DNA from: Sphingobacterium chuzhouense | Lineage (GTDB): Bacteria; Bacteroidota; Bacteroidia; Sphingobacteriales; Sphingobacteriaceae | Direction of reading: 5' to 3' | NCBI RefSeq assembly: GCF_014692525.1 | Contig: NZ_JACNYL010000004.1 | Location: 186,001 to 250,000, forward strand | DNA length: 64,000 nt | In this document: positions 28,175-34,814 of the stretch, piece after piece | How the letters are laid out: the number at the start of each line of letters is the position of its first letter | Numbering within the stretch: the first letter of the stretch is position 1 | Program-made: the position numbers and the translations under genes | Notes under the pieces: model-generated | Told to the model about the DNA's origin: nothing | Databases searched by the model: none | What the model saw: the letters and a program-made list of their open reading frames with translations, nothing else

Positions 28175-29020
28175 CTAATCCAATAACATATTATCGATCA
28201 ATCTTACCCCCTCTACCCAGGCAACAAGTAACGCAACATGTCTTTTAGCGGGATCGATGTGATCAATTTCTTGTAACGAACGTGTTTCACAGATAGTTAG
28301 ATATTCAACCTCTATTTCGCCCTCTTGATGAAGGATGTCTAAGGCTTCTTTCCGAAGCGTGTTTAGTTCACGTACTTTAAAATAACGCTTGACATGGTTC
28401 AAAGAACGATACAATGCCAATGCTTTATCCTTCCCAGCTGCGGAAAGGCGCATGTTGCGAGAACTTAACGCGAGTCCTTTCTCGTTTCGAACTGTAGAGC
28501 AGATATGCAAGGTAATAGGTAGTTTTTTTATATCTATCAGCCGTTGGATAACCATAACTTGCTGGAAATCTTTTTGTCCAAAACAGGCAACATCGGGTTC
28601 GACCAAGCGGAATAGTTTATATACGATCTGAGTCACGCCTTGAAAATGCCCCGGACGCTTTTCTCCTTCCCATACTTGCTCCAGGTTTCCAAGATCAAGA
28701 TGCCAGGACTCTTCAGTTTTGGGATACATTTCTTCCACGGTGGGTATAAAAGCAACATCGCACCGGATTTCTTGTAACAGTCGTAAATCATTTTCTTCTG
28801 GACGTGGATATTTTTCAAGGTCGCTTGGGTCATTAAATTGAGTGGGATTGACAAAAATACTACATACGACGACGTCAGCAATTTGTTGCGCATCTTTTAC
28901 TAACGAAAGATGCCCTTCATGGAGTGCTCCCATAGTAGGAACAAGCGCTATGCGTTGCTTGCTTTCGCGCATTCCATCGAGATAATTTTGAAGGGTCTGT
29001 TTTGTTCTAAATATCTTCAC
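28175..29020 (-). CDS. panC: Pantothenate synthetase
   Basis: 281 aa ATP-dependent ligase joining pantoate and beta-alanine. Motifs: VPTMGALHEGHLSLV (HxGH nucleotidyl-transfer motif), VSIFVNPTQF-like CSIFVNPTQFNDPSDLEKYPR, GQKDFQQ and LALSSRNMRL (KMSKS-equivalent). The start is GTG at 29020: the codon four places upstream (29030-29032) is a stop in this frame and no ATG lies between. The promoter region is shared with the divergent gene at 29166; a CAAATTTG palindrome at 29044-29051 could serve as the -7 element on this strand. Confidence 0.96.
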   Translation of the reverse strand: MKIFRTKQTLQNYLDGMRESKQRIALVPTMGALHEGHLSLVKDAQQIADVVVCSIFVNPTQFNDPSDLEKYPRPEENDLRLLQEIRCDVAFIPTVEEMYPKTEESWHLDLGNLEQVWEGEKRPGHFQGVTQIVYKLFRLVEPDVACFGQKDFQQVMVIQRLIDIKKLPITLHICSTVRNEKGLALSSRNMRLSAAGKDKALALYRSLNHVKRYFKVRELNTLRKEALDILHQEGEIEVEYLTICETRSLQEIDHIDPAKRHVALLVAWVEGVRLIDNMLLD

Positions 29021-29092
29021 CGCAAAACGTTAAAATAAGGGCGCAAATTTGCAGAAATAAATCGGAAATATAAAGCAATGAAAATTAATGAA

Positions 29093-29123
29093 TTGTAAAA
29101 TTCATAAAATAGTCGTATCTTTG
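29093..29123 (+). promoter_or_regulatory. Promoter of the starch-synthase-like gene
   Basis: TTG at 29093, 20 bp, then TATCTTTG at 29116-29123, an exact TAnnTTTG. Predicted start about 29128, about 38 nt before the ATG at 29166. Confidence 0.65.
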
Positions 29124-29165
29124 TGGACCGATTTTACTGTTCGATAAATAAAAAAAGAATTGGAG

Positions 29166-29990
29166 ATGGCAAAAACGAAAATATTGTTTGTAACCCATGA
29201 GATGTCGCCTTTCCTTGAAATAAGTAAAATTTCTGAAATAACACGCCAATTACCACAAGCGATGCAGGAGAAAGGATTTGAAATCCGTATTCTGATGCCG
29301 CGTTTCGGTAATATCAATGAGCGCAGAAATCGTCTTCATGAAGTGATAAGGTTGTCGGGAATGAACATCGTGGTGGATAACAATGACAATCCGCTCATTA
29401 TTAAGGTTGCTTCATTACCTGCTGCACGGATGCAGGTGTATTTTTTAGATAATGAAGAGTATTTTCAGCGGAAAAAGGTTTTTCGTGACGACAAAGGTGA
29501 GTTTTTTGCAGATAATAACGAACGATCGTTGTTTTTCTGTAAAGGTGTATTAGAGACCGTGAAGAAGTTGGGATGGTCACCGGACGTGGTGCATTGCCAT
29601 GGTTGGTTTTCGGCTATGGTTCCGGCATATTTAAAAACGGCTTATAAAGACGATCCTACATTCAAGGATGCTAAAGTGATGTATTCCCTTTATGCAAACG
29701 AAGACTTTGATGCTGTTGGATCAAAATATGCCGAGATGGCGGCACAACACGACATGAGTCCGGAGGAAGCGGCTCCTTATGGCGATGGCTCGTATGTAGA
29801 TATGTACAAAGGAGCACTGTCATACACGGATATAGCTGTATTTGCTGATGGAGATATACATCCGGAACTCAAGGTATATGTAGAAGAAAACGGGATCCGT
29901 AGTTTCTCTCCTGAAGGAGACACCGATTATGAGAGATTCGCAGAAGTATTTGAGGAGTTTTCCACGGCTGACGTAGAGGAAACCGCTTAA
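29166..29990 (+). CDS. Starch/glycogen-synthase N-terminal-domain protein (GT5 half-molecule)
   Basis: 274 aa matching only the N-terminal Rossmann half of GT5 glycogen synthases: KILFVTHEMSPFLEISKISEITRQLP, IRILMPRFGNINERR, ADNNERSLFFCKGVLETVKKLGWSPDVVHCHGWFSAMVPAYLK. The ADP-glucose motif KxGGL is changed to KISEI and the entire C-terminal catalytic half is missing, so it is unlikely to be an active glycosyltransferase. The C-terminal 60 residues are acidic. ATG at 29166 is used; the preceding in-frame TTG at 29160 is less likely. Divergent from panC with a shared intergenic promoter region; a regulatory or scaffolding role is possible. Confidence 0.85.
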   Translation: MAKTKILFVTHEMSPFLEISKISEITRQLPQAMQEKGFEIRILMPRFGNINERRNRLHEVIRLSGMNIVVDNNDNPLIIKVASLPAARMQVYFLDNEEYFQRKKVFRDDKGEFFADNNERSLFFCKGVLETVKKLGWSPDVVHCHGWFSAMVPAYLKTAYKDDPTFKDAKVMYSLYANEDFDAVGSKYAEMAAQHDMSPEEAAPYGDGSYVDMYKGALSYTDIAVFADGDIHPELKVYVEENGIRSFSPEGDTDYERFAEVFEEFSTADVEETA

Positions 29991-30015
29991 AATGTTCTTA
30001 TAATATTTTAAATGG

Positions 30016-30044
30016 AAAGGCTTGCAATCGCAAGCCTTTTTTGT
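30016..30044 (+). terminator. Rho-independent terminator after starch-synthase-like gene
   Basis: Perfect 10-bp stem AAAGGCTTGC/GCAAGCCTTT (30016-30025 with 30030-30039), loop AATC, followed by a T-run. Confidence 0.9.
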
Positions 30045-30163
30045 TTGGTATCTCGCGGAATGTTTTCAATTATATTTGGTCAATACGAAATTTTTTGTTA
30101 TTTTGAATTTGCTAACTGTATCATCAAATACATAATAATATAAACTATTATAAACGGAATAAC

Positions 30164-31561
30164 ATGGAGAGTTTTTCAAGAAGATCATTTTTACAGTCCG
30201 TCGCGTTGCTTGCAGCGGGGTCGGTAGTGTCGTTGCCTGTCAATGCGTTTGGTTTAAGCCGAAAGCTTAGGGTCACCTTGGTCGGCACAGGCATTCGAGG
30301 TATCTCTTTTTGGGGTCGCCGGTTAGTAGAACAGTATCCAGATCAGTTGGAATTTGTTGGCCTAAGTGATATTAACCCCGGTAGATTGCAATATGGAAAA
30401 GAATACATGAAAGTCAATTGTCCAACATTTGTGAGCTTTAAGGAAATGCTTCATACAACTAAACCAGATTTGGTTATCGTATGTACGACAGACTCATCTC
30501 ATCACGAGCAAATTATCGAAGGACTGGCCGCCGGCTGCGATGTACTTACTGAAAAGCCACTGACAACTGATGAAATAAAAGCTCAAGCGATCCTAGATGC
30601 TGAACGCCAATATGGTAAGAAACTAATTGTGGGGTTTAATTATAGGTGGAGTCCATATATGACAAAAATCAAGGAGTTGATTATGAATGGTGAGATTGGT
30701 GAAATAACGTCAGTTGATTTTAATTGGTATCTCAATACCCACCATGGAGCATCTTATTTCCGACGTTGGCACGGGTTGATGAATAAAGGCGGATCTTTAT
30801 GGATACATAAGGCCACGCACCATTTTGACTTGCTCAATTGGTGGCTGGATTCGGAGCCTGATGAGGTGTTTGCTTATGGTGCGCTGGAACACTACGGTAA
30901 AAACGGGCCGTTCCGGGGGACAAGTTGTCGAAGCTGTTCGCATAAAAAAGAATGTAATTACTATTGGGACATCACTAAGGATTCCCATGCTATGAAACTG
31001 TATGTATCGAATGAAACACATGACGGATATATCCGCGACGGATGTGTTTATCGGAATGAAATTGATATCTATGATAAGATGTCAGCTCAAATCAGATATG
31101 CTAACGGTGCGATAGCTAATTATTCATTGACGACGTATTCTCCATTTGAGGGTTGGCGGATTGCTTTCAACGGACAAAAAGGACGTATCGAGGCTTGGTT
31201 AGACATCCCATGGATGAAAAACGATAGTTTGGATCAAGAGAGTCTCCATGCAGCTGAGATGCGGCAGGCCGAAGATGTAAATGTTATTCATGAACCCGTT
31301 GTACTTTACAAGAACTGGCAGGATTACCAGATCATTCAAGTAGCTAGTGAACGTGCGGGACATGGAGGTGGTGACCGACGCTTGCATGATAAACTGTTCA
31401 AACAATCCGAAGCCCCTGATCCATACGGGCATTCGGCCGGCCTGCGGGACGGTGTGATGTCTATTTTGATCGGTGTAGCTGCCCGTCGCAGTATTGAGAA
31501 GGGTAGTCCCATCAAAATCGATTCGCTTACGGATTTAAAACCCAAAGCTAAACGAGGATAG
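30164..31561 (+). CDS. Tat-exported Gfo/Idh/MocA-family oxidoreductase
   Basis: 465 aa. N-terminus has a twin-arginine signal, SRRSFLQ (Arg6-Arg7), then a hydrophobic stretch, so it is folded in the cytoplasm and exported. Rossmann motif GTGIRG at 41-46, EKP at 130-132 (the usual catalytic-lysine motif) and HKATHHFDLLNWWL (215-228) with the conserved His. Unusual are four cysteines, Cys255, Cys258 and Cys264 (CRSCSHKKEC) and Cys294 (RDGCVYR), which look like a metal or Fe-S site. Family members oxidise or epimerise sugars with bound NAD(P). No sugar genes adjoin it; it stands alone between terminator 30016-30044 and the SMR gene. Confidence 0.88.
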   Translation: MESFSRRSFLQSVALLAAGSVVSLPVNAFGLSRKLRVTLVGTGIRGISFWGRRLVEQYPDQLEFVGLSDINPGRLQYGKEYMKVNCPTFVSFKEMLHTTKPDLVIVCTTDSSHHEQIIEGLAAGCDVLTEKPLTTDEIKAQAILDAERQYGKKLIVGFNYRWSPYMTKIKELIMNGEIGEITSVDFNWYLNTHHGASYFRRWHGLMNKGGSLWIHKATHHFDLLNWWLDSEPDEVFAYGALEHYGKNGPFRGTSCRSCSHKKECNYYWDITKDSHAMKLYVSNETHDGYIRDGCVYRNEIDIYDKMSAQIRYANGAIANYSLTTYSPFEGWRIAFNGQKGRIEAWLDIPWMKNDSLDQESLHAAEMRQAEDVNVIHEPVVLYKNWQDYQIIQVASERAGHGGGDRRLHDKLFKQSEAPDPYGHSAGLRDGVMSILIGVAARRSIEKGSPIKIDSLTDLKPKAKRG

Positions 31562-31645
31562 AGAACAAAATCTTTTATTTTTTTATCATTTGTAAAAAGA
31601 ATTCTCTGGTAGTGTTCGGATATTTGTAGTCGATAATAAAAGACT

Positions 31646-31975
31646 ATGAACTGGATTATATTAATTATTGCAGGATTATTTGAAGTGGGATTTACATCTT
31701 GCTTAGGAAAAGCAAAACATACTACGGGCAGCGAAATGTACCTTTGGTATGGCGGTTTTGGTGTATGTTTAACAGTGAGCATGCTTCTGTTGATGAAAGC
31801 GACCCAGGCACTGCCGCTTGGGACGGCCTATGCCGTCTGGACAGGAATTGGCGCGGTGGGAACTGTCTTGGTTGGTATTTTTATATTTAAAGAGCCAACT
31901 GACTTTTGGCGTGTATTTTTCATTTTTACATTGGTCGCTTCCATTATTGGCCTCAAGGTAGTTTCCACACATTAA
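31646..31975 (+). CDS. Small multidrug resistance (SMR) family exporter, Gdx/SugE-like
   Basis: 109 aa with four membrane helices. The essential Glu of the family is in helix 1 (IIAGLFEVGF, Glu13), and helix 3 reads LPLGTAYAVWTGIGAVGTVLVG, which is closer to SugE/Gdx guanidinium exporters than to EmrE (LPVSVAYAIW). It is a dual-topology proton antiporter of the inner membrane, so the likely cargo is guanidinium or small cations. No guanidine riboswitch (mini-ykkC ACGR loops) is visible in the 84 bp upstream. It ends 74 bp before prfA. Confidence 0.88.
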   Translation: MNWIILIIAGLFEVGFTSCLGKAKHTTGSEMYLWYGGFGVCLTVSMLLLMKATQALPLGTAYAVWTGIGAVGTVLVGIFIFKEPTDFWRVFFIFTLVASIIGLKVVSTH

Positions 31976-31990
31976 TACCAAAAAAAAATG

Positions 31991-32030
31991 TACTTTTGTG
32001 CCTAGTAAAAACGGAAAATACTTTTCCGTT
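31991..32030 (+). promoter_or_regulatory. prfA promoter -7 element and leader hairpin
   Basis: TACTTTTG (31991-31998) is an exact TAnnTTTG; no clear TTTG lies at the -33 distance. Immediately after the predicted start is a perfect 9-bp stem with a 3-nt loop (AACGGAAAA 32010-32018, TTTTCCGTT 32022-32030), so the prfA mRNA would begin with a hairpin 20 nt before the ATG at 32050. No T-run follows, so it is not an ordinary terminator. Confidence 0.5.
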
Positions 32031-32049
32031 GTCAAGAGCATTACGCACT

Positions 32050-33123
32050 ATGTTAGAGAAACTACAAGCTATAAAAGAGCGGTGGGAAGAGGTAGAAGCT
32101 GAATTAAGCAATCCCGAAACCATCAATGATATGAAACGTTTTGCCAAGTTGAATAAGGAATATAAAGACTTGGGTAAAATTGTGGATCAATATCATATCT
32201 ATAAGAATATCGTTAGTAATATAGAGACCAATAAAGATATACTCGCCAACGAAAAAGATCAGGAGTTACGGGAGATGGCGAAAGAGGAGCTCGATATCTT
32301 ATTAACGGAAAAAGAGGAGAAGGAGGAAGAAGTTCGATTGATGCTTATCCCGAAAGATCCGGAGGATGGCAAAAATGCCATCATCGAGATTCGTGGGGGT
32401 ACGGGAGGAGATGAAGCTGCCCTATTCGCGGGTGATTTATATAGAATGTATACTCGTTTCTTCGAAACAAAGGGCTGGCGCACGGAAGTAATGGATGTAA
32501 CGGAGGGAACGTCTGGCGGATACAAAGAGGTTATTTTAAAAGTTATCGGCGAAGATGTGTACGGCCAATTGAAATATGAATCAGGTGTGCATCGTGTGCA
32601 GCGTGTTCCGGATACGGAGACGCAAGGACGTGTTCATACATCTGCCGCTTCCGTAGCTGTTTTGCCGGAAGCCGAAGATGTCGATGTAGAGTTGAACCCC
32701 GGTGACATTGAAATGCAAACTTCCCGTTCGGGCGGCGCCGGAGGGCAAAATGTCAACAAAGTAGAAACGAAGGTACAGTTGACACACAAGCCTTCTGGAA
32801 TTGTGGTTGTGTGCCAAGTTGAGCGCTCCCAATTAGCAAATCGTGAACTTGCGATGGAGATGCTTCGAAATAAACTATACGAACTTGAGGTGCAGAAAAA
32901 ACATGGTGATGTGGCTGCCAAACGTAAAACGATGGTGTCTACGGGAGATCGTTCCGCCAAGGTAAGAACCTATAATTATCCGCAAGGACGTGTTACCGAA
33001 CACCGCATTGGTTTGACGCTCTATAACCTCCCCGCCGTTATGGATGGTGATATTCAAGGTATTATAGATGCCCTCCAATTTGCAGAGAATGCAGAGAAGA
33101 TGAAAGACGGAGCGGTAGACTAA
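32050..33123 (+). CDS. prfA: Peptide chain release factor 1
   Basis: 357 aa; recognises UAA/UAG and triggers peptide release. GGQ motif in SRSGGAGGQNVNKVET; the stop-codon-reading loop is HRVQRVPDTETQGRVHTSA, with P-D-T in the place of the RF1 PxT motif (RF2 would have SPF). The N-terminal coiled-coil domain starts MLEKLQAIKERWEEVEAEL. The frame continues 48 codons upstream, but the ATG at 32050 gives the normal start and length. Confidence 0.97.
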   Translation: MLEKLQAIKERWEEVEAELSNPETINDMKRFAKLNKEYKDLGKIVDQYHIYKNIVSNIETNKDILANEKDQELREMAKEELDILLTEKEEKEEEVRLMLIPKDPEDGKNAIIEIRGGTGGDEAALFAGDLYRMYTRFFETKGWRTEVMDVTEGTSGGYKEVILKVIGEDVYGQLKYESGVHRVQRVPDTETQGRVHTSAASVAVLPEAEDVDVELNPGDIEMQTSRSGGAGGQNVNKVETKVQLTHKPSGIVVVCQVERSQLANRELAMEMLRNKLYELEVQKKHGDVAAKRKTMVSTGDRSAKVRTYNYPQGRVTEHRIGLTLYNLPAVMDGDIQGIIDALQFAENAEKMKDGAVD

Positions 33124-33162
33124 ATTTTTTCAAAAAAATTTCCGCATTCTGCAAAATACACC

Positions 33163-33170
33163 TATATTTG
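33163..33170 (+). promoter_or_regulatory. -7 element of the tRNA-Asp promoter
   Basis: TATATTTG, an exact TAnnTTTG, 26 bp before the first tRNA-Asp; TTTC at 33139-33142 lies 20 bp upstream in the -33 position. Confidence 0.5.
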
Positions 33171-33196
33171 CACACCTTCAAACGGGAAGGATATGA

Positions 33197-33270
33197 GGTC
33201 TGGTAGTTCAGCTGGTTAGAATACATGCCTGTCACGCATGGGGTCGCGGGTTCGAGTCCCGTCCAGACCG
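33197..33270 (+). tRNA. tRNA-Asp (GTC), copy 1
   Basis: 74 nt. Acceptor stem GGTCTGG/CCAGACC with discriminator G; D-arm with AGCTGGTTAGA; anticodon loop CTGTCAC with GTC at 33231-33233; T-arm GCGGGTTCGAGTCCCGT. CCA is not encoded. Copy 2 at 33334 is identical in sequence. Confidence 0.97.
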
Positions 33271-33333
33271 CTAAAAAAGGAAGCATTGCTTCGAAAAAGT
33301 TCTTAGAATATACTCCTATAAAAGGAAGAATTA

Positions 33334-33407
33334 GGTCTGGTAGTTCAGCTGGTTAGAATACATGCCTGTCACGCATGGGGTCGCGGGTTCGAGTCCCGTC
33401 CAGACCG
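33334..33407 (+). tRNA. tRNA-Asp (GTC), copy 2
   Basis: 74 nt, identical to copy 1; anticodon GTC at 33368-33370. The 63-bp spacer between the copies is unrelated to the sequence before copy 1, so only the tRNA body is duplicated. A terminator follows at 33415. Confidence 0.97.
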
Positions 33408-33414
33408 CTAAATA

Positions 33415-33452
33415 AAAAGGTATCTTTATTGTATAATAGAGATACCTTTTTT
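33415..33452. terminator. Bidirectional terminator after tRNA-Asp pair
   Basis: 11-bp stem AAAAGGTATCT/AGATACCTTTT (33415-33425 with 33440-33450), A-run before and T-run after, between the tRNA genes and the convergent Crp-like gene. Confidence 0.85.
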
Positions 33453-33468
33453 ATTTACAATGAAAAAA

Positions 33469-34029
33469 TCATCGCTTACCACGGATTCTACTTAATGTAA
33501 CCTGTGATATACCTAAATAGGAAGCGATAAAACCCAATTTAATTTGATTAACTATTTCCGGAGCGCGATCCAGCAGTTCTTGATAGCTTTCAGTCGCCGT
33601 TTTAAACAGTTTTGACATCAGTCTATACTCAATTTTTAATGTTTCTACTTCGGCAAGTTTTCGACCCCAATTAGCTATACCTAGGGTATTGGCAAAGAGA
33701 GACTGCAATTGAGCTGTATTTATACGATATGCTGTTACCGGTTCGAGGGATTGTATCGTTTCATAGCCTGGTTTGCCATGTACGTAGCTGTTTAAAGATA
33801 TCAGGACGTCACCCGGAAAGGCAAAATCCAAAATGACTTCGCGTTCCTCTTTATGATAAAATACCCTGCAAGAGCCCGTCTTCAGAAAGTACAGATAATG
33901 GGAGTTCTTACCAGCCTGTATGATGTTCTGTTGTTTATCAAACCTTACTTCTTCAAAAAGTCCGAATAACATTTGTAGATCCTGCAGTTTGAGTGGAGCG
34001 ATACGTTGAATAATCGTCAAGGCGTCCAT
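33469..34029 (-). CDS. Crp/Fnr-family transcriptional regulator
   Basis: 186 aa: cyclic-nucleotide-binding-like beta-roll (about 20-115: GKNSHYLYFLKTGSCRVFYHKEEREVILDFAFPGDVLIS) and a C-terminal helix-turn-helix (KLGFIASYLGISQVTLSRIRGKR). No Cys cluster, so it is not an Fe-S FNR. The ATG at 34029 is chosen; it overlaps the end of lpxH by 13 bp, so the two are translationally coupled. An in-frame start further upstream would lie deep in lpxH. Targets are unknown. Confidence 0.88.
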   Translation of the reverse strand: MDALTIIQRIAPLKLQDLQMLFGLFEEVRFDKQQNIIQAGKNSHYLYFLKTGSCRVFYHKEEREVILDFAFPGDVLISLNSYVHGKPGYETIQSLEPVTAYRINTAQLQSLFANTLGIANWGRKLAEVETLKIEYRLMSKLFKTATESYQELLDRAPEIVNQIKLGFIASYLGISQVTLSRIRGKR

Positions 34030-34760
34030 TTCTTCAGTTCCAGTTGTTCGCCGTTCCATACAGCATAGGTGCAAGCATGCATCCACTCCCCGAGGTTAAC
34101 AATACGGCTGTTTTCACGAAGTTTGATATCATAGGCAAGATGACGATGTCCAAAGATAAAATAATCGAAATGCTCTTGCTGCAGCAACTTTTTAGCATAT
34201 TGAATGAGCCACTCCCGGTCTTCTCCTAAGAAACGTTCTTCATCCAGATTTGCCGCACGGCTGTGTCGAGACCATCGTTGTGCGATACCAATACCTAAGT
34301 TCGGATGTAATCTCGCAAAGAGCCACTGACAGACCTTACTTCGAAAAAAGGCTTTCAGAAATTTGTACTTTGCGTCTCCTGGGCCAAGTCCATCACCATG
34401 ATGTATATAAAATCTCTTGCCATCCATATTCAATATCATTTCATTGTCGACAATATTGGCATTTAATTGTTCTTTGAGATAACCGAACATCCACATGTCG
34501 TGGTTGCCTTTAAAGAGTGTGATTTCCACGCCAAGGTCTGCCAATTCTGCTAATTTTCCTAGAAAGCGGATGAATCCTTTAGGAACCACGGTACTATATT
34601 CAAACCAGAAGTCAAAAATATCACCCACCAAGAAGAGGGCTTTTGCATCGTGCTTGATATGCTCTAACCAAGAAACCAGTTGCCGCTCCAGCGAAGTATC
34701 TTTGGGTGCGACACCCAAATGAAAATCGGAAGCAAAATATATTTTATCTCTGCTGGACAT
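34017..34760 (-). CDS. lpxH: UDP-2,3-diacylglucosamine diphosphatase
   Basis: 247 aa calcineurin-like phosphoesterase producing lipid X in lipid A synthesis. Metal ligands are visible: Asp12 and His14 (ASDFHLG), Asp47 (GDIFDFW), Asn86-His87 (GNHDMW), His121 (HHGDG) and FGHRH near 205. A TTG codon six places upstream is in frame, but the ATG at 34760 begins MSSRDKIYFASDFHLG and is preferred. It overlaps the Crp-like gene by 13 bp and is divergent from the prolyl oligopeptidase gene, 54 bp apart. Confidence 0.9.
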   Translation of the reverse strand: MSSRDKIYFASDFHLGVAPKDTSLERQLVSWLEHIKHDAKALFLVGDIFDFWFEYSTVVPKGFIRFLGKLAELADLGVEITLFKGNHDMWMFGYLKEQLNANIVDNEMILNMDGKRFYIHHGDGLGPGDAKYKFLKAFFRSKVCQWLFARLHPNLGIGIAQRWSRHSRAANLDEERFLGEDREWLIQYAKKLLQQEHFDYFIFGHRHLAYDIKLRENSRIVNLGEWMHACTYAVWNGEQLELKKWTP

Positions 34761-34814
34761 GATGCCAAAACTAATCAAAAAATCCTAACTTGCGCTTGGT
34801 TTAAAAAATTGGTT

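Noticed and set aside
31562..31645. Possible guanidine riboswitch before the Gdx-like SMR gene
   Set aside because: No pair of ACGR-loop hairpins and no ykkC-like conserved core in the 84-bp spacer.
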